Source: Sphingobacterium siyangense (GTDB taxonomy: Bacteria; Bacteroidota; Bacteroidia; Sphingobacteriales; Sphingobacteriaceae). Taken from it: a DNA stretch of 64,000 nucleotides. The notes beneath the pieces were generated by a model. It worked only from the letters and a program-made list of their open reading frames with translations, had not been told where the DNA came from and did no database searches. Location of the stretch: contig NZ_VLKR01000006.1 in assembly GCF_007830445.1 (NCBI RefSeq), positions 1 through 64,000 on the forward strand. The letters run 5' to 3'. A program made the position numbers and the translations under genes. Positions 16,636 through 25,218 of this stretch are shown in pieces (within the stretch, counting starts at the first letter, position 1; every line of letters begins with the position of its first letter).

Positions 16636-17862
16636 ATGAAAAACACTCTTAAATTCGCTATTTTAGCTTATGCAAGCCTTATAGGGGTTGAAAGCAGTCA
16701 GGCGCAGCAGCTAGATTCCACGACTTATTTCACGATCAAAGAGTTGCAAGAAAACGTAAAACGTGAATTTGCTCCCGATAAAAGAACCAAGATCGTGGCC
16801 ATCCAGAAAGCGGATATAGCACAGAACCAATATGTGCTCGAAACAACTGAAAAAGATGCTAAATTCGTTTTAGAGCAAAAGGCAAAAGATATATCAGCCA
16901 ATATTCAAGTACAGCTCTTGCCCGATGCAAGTGTAGGCGAAAAAACGACTGGAGTAATCAGACTCTCCGTCGCAAATATGCGCACATTTCCAGATAATGC
17001 TGCCGAGCTGACTAGCCAGGTTTTATTAGGAACGCAAGTTGACCTTCTTCAAAAAAAGAGCGGTGACTACCGTGTCCGTACACCCGACGGCTATATCGCA
17101 TGGGTTCCTAGTTCGTCTATTGAAGCCATGGACAAAACCATGCTGGCCAATTGGCGACAAGCGGAAAAAGTGATTTATACAGCTGAATTTGGAAAATCAT
17201 ATTCTGAACCCAATGAAAAAAGCCAGCGGGTATCTGATCTCGTTTATGGTGACATCCTTCAATTGAAAGGACAGAAAGGCAATTTTTATGAAATTGCCTA
17301 TCCGGATGGACGTTTAGGTTATATTAAAAAATCAGAAAGTCTAACCTTAAAAAATTGGTTTGAAACACGCCAACCTACGGCGGAAAATATTATTGCCAGT
17401 GCAAAAACAATGTTGGGTCTACCCTATTTATGGGGTGGGACATCAGTAAAAGGCGTAGATTGCAGCGGTTTTACTAAAACAAGTTTCTTTATGAACGGCT
17501 TCGTAATTCCGCGAGATGCATCGCAACAAGTACTTGCAGGTGAAAAAATCGACATTTTAGATCAAGAAGGGCATTTCGACCCTGAGAAAGCACTTAAAAA
17601 TCTGAAACCGGCAGACTTATTATTCTTTGCGGCAGGCAAAAATAGCAATCCTAATGCACGTGTAACACATGTTGCACTCTATATCGGCAATGGAACTTTT
17701 ATTCACGCTGCCGGATTGGTCCGGATCAACAGTATGCTTAAGGACGCTGCAAACTACGATGATTTCCAAACGCGGACTGTAGTTGCTGCCCGTCGTTACC
17801 TTGGCGCACGGGATAGCGCAATACAGAAGGTCGTTGAAAGCAATTATTACAACAATAAATAA
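16636..17862 (+). CDS. NlpC/P60 cysteine peptidase with SH3 domains (YkfC-like gamma-D-glutamyl endopeptidase)
   Basis: A 408-residue secreted enzyme expected to cut the gamma-D-Glu/L-diamino-acid bond of peptidoglycan stem peptides. A signal peptide (residues 1-23, ending SSQAQQ) is followed by a region of about 80 residues, two bacterial SH3-like domains (about 105-165 and 175-238) and a C-terminal NlpC/P60 domain (about 248-395). Catalytic residues are Cys276 in VKGVDCSGFT, His345 in ARVTHVALYIGNG and probably His357 in FIHAAG. The SH3-NlpC architecture matches YkfC. It is 8 bp from an L-Ala-D/L-Glu epimerase gene, the YkfB partner, so the pair processes muropeptides. Confidence 0.85.
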   Translation: MKNTLKFAILAYASLIGVESSQAQQLDSTTYFTIKELQENVKREFAPDKRTKIVAIQKADIAQNQYVLETTEKDAKFVLEQKAKDISANIQVQLLPDASVGEKTTGVIRLSVANMRTFPDNAAELTSQVLLGTQVDLLQKKSGDYRVRTPDGYIAWVPSSSIEAMDKTMLANWRQAEKVIYTAEFGKSYSEPNEKSQRVSDLVYGDILQLKGQKGNFYEIAYPDGRLGYIKKSESLTLKNWFETRQPTAENIIASAKTMLGLPYLWGGTSVKGVDCSGFTKTSFFMNGFVIPRDASQQVLAGEKIDILDQEGHFDPEKALKNLKPADLLFFAAGKNSNPNARVTHVALYIGNGTFIHAAGLVRINSMLKDAANYDDFQTRTVVAARRYLGARDSAIQKVVESNYYNNK

Positions 17863-17870
17863 ACATAGTG

Positions 17871-18926
17871 ATGAGCAATCAATCTGAATGGATTAGTAAA
17901 GATTTTGGAACCTTTAAATTGAGGTTTAGACCTTACACGCTAACTTTGCGCCATGTCTTCACTGTAGCTTCATTTAGTCGAAGCACAACACCGGTTGTAT
18001 TGACCGAGCTAGAGTATGACGGCATTGTGGGTTATGGTGAAGCGAGTATGCCACCCTATCTAGGCGAATCGCAGGAAAGTGTCTTATCATTCCTTAATCA
18101 GATCGATCTGACAGGCTTCAACTCTCCTTTTCAAACTGAGGAGATTCTCCATTATATCGATCAGCTTGCATTGAAAAATACCGCAGCAAAAGCCGCTATT
18201 GATATTGCATTACATGATATATTAGGGAAGATAATGAATCAACCTTATTATAAAATATGGGGATTAAATCCGGATCTTATCCCTCCGACATCCTATACTA
18301 TTGGGATTGATACGGAAGAAATGATCCGTAAAAAGGTAGCGGAAGCGGATCAATTTAAAATTTTGAAAGTAAAGCTGGGTCTCGATACGGATAAAATGAT
18401 CATCGATACTATCCGTCAGGTTACCGATCGACCATTGTGTGCCGATGTCAATCAAGGTTGGAAAACACGTGAAGAGGCTCTCGAAATGGCACATTGGCTT
18501 GCAGAAAGAAATGTTTCTTTCTTGGAACAGCCAATGCCTAAGGAGCAGATAGACGACAATGCATGGCTTACTGAGCATAGCCCTATCCCAACTATTGCCG
18601 ACGAAGGATGTCAACGTCTTGTGGATGTCCCCGCATTAAAGGGTGTGTATTCGGGTATCAACATTAAATTGATGAAATGTACTGGCATGCGGGAAGCCAA
18701 ACGCATGGCTGAGCTTGCGCGTTCTCTGGAAATGAAAGTTATGATCGGCTGTATGACCGAAACTTCCTGCGCGATCAGTGCAGCTGCACAACTTGCACCA
18801 TTAACAGACTGGGCAGATCTAGACGGTGCTTTATTAATTGGAAATGATATATACGACGGTATGACCGTGGTAAATGGCAGTTGCCTTCTCCCCGACCGTC
18901 CGGGGATTGGAATTGTAAGAAAATAA
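17871..18926 (+). CDS. ykfB: L-Ala-D/L-Glu epimerase (dipeptide epimerase, enolase superfamily; YkfB-like)
   Basis: A 351-residue enzyme that interconverts L-Ala-D-Glu and L-Ala-L-Glu, letting D-Glu from peptidoglycan enter metabolism. I start at ATG 17871 rather than the adjacent GTG 17868. Enolase-superfamily residues are in place: KxK (K166, K168 in ILKVKLG), metal ligands D192 (CADVNQGW), E219 (FLEQPMP) and D244 (IADEG), the second base lysine in NIKLMKCTG, and DLDGALLIGND near the C-terminus. No signal peptide, so it is cytoplasmic. It is co-transcribed with the NlpC/P60 gene and ends before a long hairpin terminator. Confidence 0.85.
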   Translation: MSNQSEWISKDFGTFKLRFRPYTLTLRHVFTVASFSRSTTPVVLTELEYDGIVGYGEASMPPYLGESQESVLSFLNQIDLTGFNSPFQTEEILHYIDQLALKNTAAKAAIDIALHDILGKIMNQPYYKIWGLNPDLIPPTSYTIGIDTEEMIRKKVAEADQFKILKVKLGLDTDKMIIDTIRQVTDRPLCADVNQGWKTREEALEMAHWLAERNVSFLEQPMPKEQIDDNAWLTEHSPIPTIADEGCQRLVDVPALKGVYSGINIKLMKCTGMREAKRMAELARSLEMKVMIGCMTETSCAISAAAQLAPLTDWADLDGALLIGNDIYDGMTVVNGSCLLPDRPGIGIVRK

Positions 18927-18932
18927 CCCTAT

Positions 18933-18976
18933 ATTCAGTGCAATGTTTTTTTCTTAAAGAAAAGATTGCACTGAAT
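18933..18976 (+). terminator. Long hairpin after the epimerase gene
   Basis: A perfect 12-bp stem ATTCAGTGCAAT (18933-18944) / ATTGCACTGAAT (18965-18976) encloses a further self-complementary TTTTTCTT-AAGAAAA core, so the whole 44 bp can fold into one hairpin. It lacks a trailing T-run, so it may act as an mRNA-stabilising end as well as a terminator separating the epimerase from the SusC gene. Confidence 0.55.
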
Positions 18977-19049
18977 TGCTATCGCAAGTTTGACCAACAT
19001 CCGACAGCACCAAAATATTAACAAACTAAATTAATCAATTCACACTTTT

Positions 19050-22000
19050 ATGAAACAACATGTGCTCACAACGTTGTGTCTCATAGCCTGTAGTTCGATG
19101 CAGTCTTTATATGCGCAACAGATCCAAATTGCTGGTAAAATAACAGACAGCAACGGAAAACCAATTAGCGGAGTTACAATTAATGTAAAAGGCGCTAACC
19201 AAGGAACCTCAACAAGCGAAAATGGCCTGTTTACGCTAAACGCAAACACCAACGCGATATTAAGTATCTCTGCAGTAGGTTATAGTCCACAAGAAATTCA
19301 GGTCAATGGCCGAAAAACCATTAGTATTTCACTCAGCAGTGATGAACAGGCATTGGACGAAGTCATTGTCATTGCCTACGGAACGACTAAAAAGAGTACC
19401 TATACAGGTTCGGCAGCACAAGTAAAATCAGATGCCATTGATAAACAACCTGTCACTTCTTTTGAAAAAGCTCTTACTGGCCGTGTTGCAGGTCTGCAAA
19501 TGTCAAATGGATCTGGTCAGGCAGGTGCAACTTCAGCTATACGCATTCGAGGCATAGGCTCTATGAACGCGTCGAACGAGCCACTCTATGTCATTGACGG
19601 TGTTCCAGTCATTTCGGGTAGTGTCGGACAGATGGGCGACTATATTGTCAATACTAACAACGTTATGAGCACATTAAATCCCAGCGATATCGAATCTATT
19701 TCTGTGCTTAAGGATGCTGCCGCATCATCCCTTTATGGTTCCCGCGCGGCAAACGGTGTCATCATCATCACCACAAAAAAGGGGAAAAACGGAGATCCAA
19801 AGATCAATGTCAAGTCCTCTATCGGCATTAGTCCTTCCTGGGCAACCAAAAATAATGAACCTGCTTCGGTACAGGATCAAATCAATATGCTCTATAGTGT
19901 TTTATACGACTCTAGAATAGCAGCTGGTCAAACGGCTGAACAGGCGAATAAAAACACCTTATTTCGCTTAAATTCTTTGGACTGGAATCCAAATTCGGCA
20001 AATTACGGTAAACCAACTTCTTCTTATGGTTTTGGTATTCATGGCTATCAATTCAGCACAGATGGAACCTCACAATGGGAAAATGTACATATCTCAGGAA
20101 AAACAGATGGTGTAGAGAATCGAGATGGTCAATATTATGACTGGAACAAAGCATTGTTTAGAACCGGGATATTCAACAGCAACGATATCTCGGTAAGCGG
20201 AGCAACAGAAAAAACCAATTACTATGCGTCTTTAGGATACACGCAAGACAAAAGCAGGATTATTGAGAATAACTTCGACAGAATCAATGGTCGGATTAAT
20301 TTAACGCAAAAGATTGGGAAATATCTCGAATTTGGTTCAAACGTCAACTACGCTAAAAACAAGCTTATTGGGATGAATGACACCAGGAATACAGGAACAA
20401 ATTACCTGTATCAAGCGAGTAATTTATTATGGCAGATGTATTGGCCAACTGATTATAAAACAGGTAACGAATATACAGCACGCTATGGTAGTCTCGCTTA
20501 TAATCCGTTGTATTACAACAAGGAATGGGAAAACTCTTCGAAAACAAGTAAATTATCAGCTATAGAATCTTTATCATTAAAGCTGTTACCTGAACTTACA
20601 TTGAAGACCATTTTCTCCTATGACAGAACCGAGGTCAAAGATCACATCTATTATAGCGCTAAACATTATAACGGTATGGCAGACAATGGCCGGGTCACAG
20701 AGGTGTCTACGTCTATTGAAAAATTGGTATCATCCACAACCGCCAATTACAACAAAAGCCTTGGCTTGCATAATATTGGGTTATTAGCTGGTTTCGAAGC
20801 TGAAAAAAACACGACTGATTTTATCCGTGCTACAGGTAAAGATTTACCATCCTCATCACTTCATACAGTCGCCACTGCAGGTATATTGGATGCGTCCGCC
20901 TATTCTTGGGGCAATAATATGATGTCTGTACTATCGCGGGCGGAATATAACTACGATGAACGCTATTTTGCCTCGGCATCATTTAGAAGGGACGGTTCAT
21001 CCCGCTTGGCACCAGGTCCTCGTTGGGGCAACTTTTGGTCTTTAGCTGCTTCCTGGAATTTGGCCAAGGAATCTTTTATTAAACAGATTGAGGAAATCAA
21101 TAACCTAAGAATTAGAGGTTCCTATGGGGTAAATGGAACATTACCTACGGATCTTTTTGCCTGGCGCAATTTAACAAGTTATTCCAACAAATATATGACA
21201 CAGCCAGGTGGTGGGCTAAATAATTTAGGCAATCCGGACGTAGCTTGGGAGAAAAATTACTCCACAAACGTCGCATTAGAATTTGGCCTATTCCACAATA
21301 AACTATTTGGTACAATTGAATATTTTAACAGAGACTCGAAGGATCTCTTACAGAATGTTCCGATCTCCACAATTACTGGTTTCGGCTCCATATTGCGAAA
21401 TGTTGGCGAAATGAACAATAAAGGTATAGAGATTGAATTAGGTTCAGATATCATTAAAAATGAAAATTGGAAATGGACATTAAGTGCAAATGCCGCAATC
21501 ATCAGATCCAAGATTACAAAATTATATGGTGGACGAGATATCGTCTGGTATGATCCCACTGGTGGAGACGATAGAGCTCGATTTATTTATCGCGAAGGAG
21601 AATCGTCCTTATCATTCTTTGGTCTAGAATGGGCAGGTACAGATCAAACCAATGGCAAAAACGTCTGGTATACAAACGATGGCACTGATGGCGATTTTAT
21701 CTTTAACGGAAAAGCGGCAAGTTATGATTACAAAAAAGCTAAACAAACCATCATCGGAAATGCTAATCCTAAACTATATGGCGGTATAAATTCTGACATC
21801 GATTATAAAAACTTTTCATTGGGATTGAACTTTGCTTATAAAATTGGCGGCAAACTTTATGATGCTACATCCAAAGATGTTGCCGATGACGGCTATTATT
21901 GGGAACGAATTCATGCCGCTTATTTTACAGAAAATAGCTGGTCACCTTCAAATACGGATGGAACTTACCCAATGGTTACCGGAAGAGATCTGGAAGATGT

Positions 22001-22256
22001 GAACCAGATCAGCAGTAGACAACTGTTTGACGCGTCATATCTTAGATTAAAAAACATTTCGTTGAGCTATAGATTACCAAATGATTTTTTAAAACGAGCT
22101 GGTATCTCCAATGCAAGGGTATTTTTCAATGGAAGCAATTTGTTGACCGTTTCGAAATACAAGTATATGGATCCGGAAGTTAACCAATTTGGTACGCGGG
22201 GCTGGGAAACACCATTGGCAAAAACGTACACTTTCGGTGTTGAATTTAGTTTTTAA
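19050..22256 (+). CDS. SusC/RagA-family TonB-linked outer-membrane transporter
   Basis: A 1068-residue TonB-dependent importer. A signal peptide (ending SLYAQQ) is followed by a carboxypeptidase-D regulatory-like domain (about 25-100: GKITDSNGKPISGVTINVKG), the linker LDEVIVIAYGTTKKS, a plug domain (about 120-235: GRVAGLQMSNGSGQAGATS, IRIRGIGSMNASNEPLYVIDG) and a 22-strand barrel ending TFGVEFSF. It pairs with the SusD-like lipoprotein 17 bp downstream, forming a lidded uptake complex. No glycan hydrolase is nearby; the flanking genes are peptidases and a dipeptide epimerase, so peptides or muropeptides are the likely cargo. Confidence 0.85.
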   Translation: MKQHVLTTLCLIACSSMQSLYAQQIQIAGKITDSNGKPISGVTINVKGANQGTSTSENGLFTLNANTNAILSISAVGYSPQEIQVNGRKTISISLSSDEQALDEVIVIAYGTTKKSTYTGSAAQVKSDAIDKQPVTSFEKALTGRVAGLQMSNGSGQAGATSAIRIRGIGSMNASNEPLYVIDGVPVISGSVGQMGDYIVNTNNVMSTLNPSDIESISVLKDAAASSLYGSRAANGVIIITTKKGKNGDPKINVKSSIGISPSWATKNNEPASVQDQINMLYSVLYDSRIAAGQTAEQANKNTLFRLNSLDWNPNSANYGKPTSSYGFGIHGYQFSTDGTSQWENVHISGKTDGVENRDGQYYDWNKALFRTGIFNSNDISVSGATEKTNYYASLGYTQDKSRIIENNFDRINGRINLTQKIGKYLEFGSNVNYAKNKLIGMNDTRNTGTNYLYQASNLLWQMYWPTDYKTGNEYTARYGSLAYNPLYYNKEWENSSKTSKLSAIESLSLKLLPELTLKTIFSYDRTEVKDHIYYSAKHYNGMADNGRVTEVSTSIEKLVSSTTANYNKSLGLHNIGLLAGFEAEKNTTDFIRATGKDLPSSSLHTVATAGILDASAYSWGNNMMSVLSRAEYNYDERYFASASFRRDGSSRLAPGPRWGNFWSLAASWNLAKESFIKQIEEINNLRIRGSYGVNGTLPTDLFAWRNLTSYSNKYMTQPGGGLNNLGNPDVAWEKNYSTNVALEFGLFHNKLFGTIEYFNRDSKDLLQNVPISTITGFGSILRNVGEMNNKGIEIELGSDIIKNENWKWTLSANAAIIRSKITKLYGGRDIVWYDPTGGDDRARFIYREGESSLSFFGLEWAGTDQTNGKNVWYTNDGTDGDFIFNGKAASYDYKKAKQTIIGNANPKLYGGINSDIDYKNFSLGLNFAYKIGGKLYDATSKDVADDGYYWERIHAAYFTENSWSPSNTDGTYPMVTGRDLEDVNQISSRQLFDASYLRLKNISLSYRLPNDFLKRAGISNARVFFNGSNLLTVSKYKYMDPEVNQFGTRGWETPLAKTYTFGVEFSF

Positions 22257-22273
22257 CGAAAAAAAACAGTATT

Positions 22274-23743
22274 ATGAAAAAGCTTTTTATTGCCTCGTGC
22301 ATAACAATATCATTAGCAATCAGCTCATGTAGCAATTTTTTGGATGTCACACCGACCAATATGGGGGACTCCAATACCTCCATACAAACTGCTGCTGACG
22401 CAAAGGTTATTATGAATGGATTAATGAGTAAAATGGCAAATGTCGCCTACTATGGACGAAATTTCCCGCTCTATGCTGATGCTAAAGGAGGAGACTTTAC
22501 GATAGCATCTCAGGGTCGCGGTTATGATTATCTTTATGTTTTTAATCATTCAGCCTCTTCTAATCCTTACTCAGGTATCTGGACACAAGGATTTCATGCA
22601 CTTGTGCAGATTAATAATCTTTTGACGAATATCGATAAACTAGTCGCTGCCGGTTCAACCGAAAATTTTAATACCTACAAAGGACAAGCATTGACCGCAA
22701 GAGCCCTCATCAATTTTGATCTTGTGAGGCTATATGGAAAACCCTACAATATGGATAAATCTGCCCTTGGTATCCCTAATGTAACGAAAGTACTCGAATA
22801 TAGCGCGCAGGAAAAACGTATCTCCGTGGAGGAAAACTACAAACAAATAGTACAGGATCTAAAGGATGCAGAGAGCTTATTGCCAAAATCCAAATCGGAT
22901 GGATATTTCAATTTTTTCGCCAATAAAGCACTGCAAGCTCGTGTGTATCTCTATATGAATGATTATGATAATTCGTTAAAATCAGCGCAGGAGGTCATAG
23001 ACTCCAAAGTCTACACATTGTATAGCAATGAAAACTGGGTAAAATCCTGGACAGGTATGTTTGGAACTGAATCTATTCTAGAATTGGGTGTCTATCCGAA
23101 TGAAGCTGACGCAGGGACTAGTTCACTGGGTGCGATGTTCCGCAGAAAAGGACATGGCAGTACAGCCATATTGGGAAACTTTATAGCCGCAGATCCATTC
23201 TTGGCCAAACTTAAGAAAGACGAGACAGATGTCAGATGGGGTGTTATGGCGTACGATGAAGTCGGCACCACCCATTTAGGAGCGGTCTATAAATATAGCG
23301 GTAGCACAACGCTTGCTGGCGATAAAAATTCAACAGCAAATAGTACCGCTGTCAATATTAAGGTCATCCGTTTGTCCGAAGTATATCTTATCGCTGCTGA
23401 AGCTGCTCTACTAAAATCATCTCCTGACAAGGCCCTTGCAGCAAATTACCTGAATGCAATACGCCAACGCTCTCCCAAATTAGATGTTGCGACCTCAGGC
23501 ACGATTACTTTAGATATGATTGCCGATGAGAGAAGCAAAGAGCTCCTTGGAGAAGGTCACCGCTTCTTTGATATGATGCGCTGGAACAAATCGATAACTT
23601 TTGATGATGATTTAGGAAATATAAGCACAACAAATAGACAAAAAACGATCGATAGAACCTTCTTTAAAACCATTCTTCCTATTTCACTGGATGAGATGAA
23701 TGCAAACCCAGCTATAGCAAATCAACAGAATACCGGCTACTAG
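22274..23743 (+). CDS. SusD/RagB-family substrate-binding lipoprotein
   Basis: A 489-residue surface lipoprotein that forms the lid of the SusC-type transporter. The leader ends LAISSCSNFLD, with the lipobox Cys at about residue 19. TPR-like SusD features include the N-terminal NFLDVTPTN, the helix EKRISVEENYKQIVQDLKDA (about 180-200) and the conserved C-terminal block VIRLSEVYLIAAEAAL followed by ANYLNAIRQR and RSKELLGEGHRFFDMMRW. It is co-transcribed with the SusC gene and followed by a strong terminator. The ligand is unknown; context favours a peptidoglycan-derived peptide. Confidence 0.85.
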   Translation: MKKLFIASCITISLAISSCSNFLDVTPTNMGDSNTSIQTAADAKVIMNGLMSKMANVAYYGRNFPLYADAKGGDFTIASQGRGYDYLYVFNHSASSNPYSGIWTQGFHALVQINNLLTNIDKLVAAGSTENFNTYKGQALTARALINFDLVRLYGKPYNMDKSALGIPNVTKVLEYSAQEKRISVEENYKQIVQDLKDAESLLPKSKSDGYFNFFANKALQARVYLYMNDYDNSLKSAQEVIDSKVYTLYSNENWVKSWTGMFGTESILELGVYPNEADAGTSSLGAMFRRKGHGSTAILGNFIAADPFLAKLKKDETDVRWGVMAYDEVGTTHLGAVYKYSGSTTLAGDKNSTANSTAVNIKVIRLSEVYLIAAEAALLKSSPDKALAANYLNAIRQRSPKLDVATSGTITLDMIADERSKELLGEGHRFFDMMRWNKSITFDDDLGNISTTNRQKTIDRTFFKTILPISLDEMNANPAIANQQNTGY

Positions 23744-23750
23744 TAGTTTC

Positions 23751-23794
23751 AAAAAGAAAAAGGTCACAGCACAGGCTGTGACCTTTTTCTTTTT
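23751..23794. terminator. Strong bidirectional terminator after the SusCD operon
   Basis: A perfect 20-bp stem: A5-G-A5-GGTCACAGC (23751-23770) pairs with GCTGTGACC-T5-C-T5 (23775-23794), with the 4-base loop ACAG. It separates the plus-strand SusD gene from the convergent M14 peptidase gene and can stop both. Confidence 0.9.
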
Positions 23795-23813
23795 TGAGCT
23801 ATATTAAGCATTC

Positions 23814-25217
23814 CTAACTTATCTGATTTTTATACTGCTGTTGCATTGTTTTTTTCAAATCGATCGCATAACCATTAACTACGGCGTAAATGTTCTTGCC
23901 TTCTTTACGAAGAAAAAAATCCGCTTGAGCTCCGAGAGCTAATTGTTGTGAAAATTCTATAGCTTTTTTAGTTAATACACGAATTGGAAGGTTATGCAAA
24001 AATTCTCCCGGGATCACATTTTCAATAATAACAGCGGCATAGCCTTTTTCAAGTAATCCCATCACGATGGTATCATCTAAATCGGTCAGGGAAGCAAATG
24101 GCTCCATATACATCTTGGCTGGAGCAAACTCCGTTCCTGCAACATCAATATCTACATAACCATAAAAATCCTGCAAATCGCCAATATCTTCAACAATACC
24201 CTCTACGTAGTAGTCAGAGCCTATCGTCTTTTCATTCTGCCGAATGGCAACATCGACAAGCAATGGTTTACCACTTCGCTCAATGGTCAAATTTCTCAGC
24301 AACACATCATGGAGCTTTTCATCATTGAAGGGAATTGTATCATAATCGGTAACCGAATGCTGTTTAAAGGATTGATCAGCAATTTCCTCAAATGCTTTTA
24401 ACAAAGCCACGAAATTACATTTTCGGACCATCATTTTTTCGGTATCACCAACATAAGCTCCTGATTCAATTAAAATCGTCCTGGCGCCCCATTTTTGAAA
24501 ATTATCACCGAAACCGCGCGGTGTATGCTCATCGTCATACCTTGCAACCGCCTTTGGAACAAATTCCTGAAGGACTTTATTTATTCCGACAATCACCCGC
24601 ATCGCATCTCCCCGAGTTTCATTGATACTCCGCGCATAGTCATAGGCAGGTGCCAATAGGGAAATTGTCACTGGCATATTTGTTCCAGGAATGTTGTAGT
24701 AATTGTTTTGGTTATGCAGGTTAAAGGCAAAATCAGGTTTTAGCAACATGGCTTGCGCCTTCAATAAGGCCCCTTCCACTGTTGCTGTTGCCCTTGCATC
24801 TCTGTTCATATCCACATCCATGGCTGTCCTACGCTGAAACCGTTCGGTTCCATCAGGATTTAGCATCGGAATAAAATACAAGGTCACTTTTGATGCTATG
24901 TGATCTCTAAAGGCATCTAAACCATCATCTTTTCCGTTGAAAAAATTAAATAGATCAAACAAGGCCATTGTCGCCGTAGGTTCATCACCATGCATTTGTG
25001 ACCATAAAAGTATCTTGATTGGCCCTTGTCCGTATTGTAGTCGAAAGATCGAACGATCTTCAGTGGACTTCCCAATTTCCGATACAGCAAAACGTCCAGT
25101 GCTCCTGATATTTTCTAATAATGGTAAAATATCAGCATGTTTAAATCTTCTATGCATCAAAGCCTTTTCTTCATATAAAGAAAAGGCTTTGATGAAATCA
25201 ACTTTTACTAATTTCAT
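23814..25217 (-). CDS. M14-family zinc carboxypeptidase-like protein
   Basis: A 467-residue metallopeptidase. The zinc site is H76-x-x-E79 in QMHGDEPTAT plus the His of NLHNQNNYYN (about residue 167). MNRDA and the Glu of TILIESGAYVGD (about 248) complete the M14 catalytic set. The C-terminal 150 residues are an additional beta-rich domain (DVAIRQNEKTIGSDYYVEG). No signal peptide, so it is likely cytoplasmic and trims peptides after import, plausibly gamma-D-Glu-type or tripeptide stems. Its start is 1 bp from the stop of the LD-carboxypeptidase gene, so they form one operon. An internal start at Met21 (25157) is possible because a 40-bp inverted repeat covers codons near the N-terminus. Confidence 0.75.
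   Translation of the reverse strand: MKLVKVDFIKAFSLYEEKALMHRRFKHADILPLLENIRSTGRFAVSEIGKSTEDRSIFRLQYGQGPIKILLWSQMHGDEPTATMALFDLFNFFNGKDDGLDAFRDHIASKVTLYFIPMLNPDGTERFQRRTAMDVDMNRDARATATVEGALLKAQAMLLKPDFAFNLHNQNNYYNIPGTNMPVTISLLAPAYDYARSINETRGDAMRVIVGINKVLQEFVPKAVARYDDEHTPRGFGDNFQKWGARTILIESGAYVGDTEKMMVRKCNFVALLKAFEEIADQSFKQHSVTDYDTIPFNDEKLHDVLLRNLTIERSGKPLLVDVAIRQNEKTIGSDYYVEGIVEDIGDLQDFYGYVDIDVAGTEFAPAKMYMEPFASLTDLDDTIVMGLLEKGYAAVIIENVIPGEFLHNLPIRVLTKKAIEFSQQLALGAQADFFLRKEGKNIYAVVNGYAIDLKKTMQQQYKNQIS
25155..25194. repeat. Perfect 17-bp inverted repeat inside the M14 N-terminal codons
   Basis: CATCAAAGCCTTTTCTT (25155-25171), 6-nt loop, AAGAAAAGGCTTTGATG (25178-25194). On the minus-strand mRNA it folds into a terminator-like hairpin starting 23 nt after the annotated start, with Met21 at its far edge. 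It may tune M14 expression relative to the upstream LD-carboxypeptidase. Confidence 0.6.
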
Positions 25218-25218
25218 A

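Noticed and set aside
19001..19049. Promoter for the SusC gene
   Set aside because: TTTG at 18989-18992 is not followed by a TAnnTTTG element at the correct spacing.
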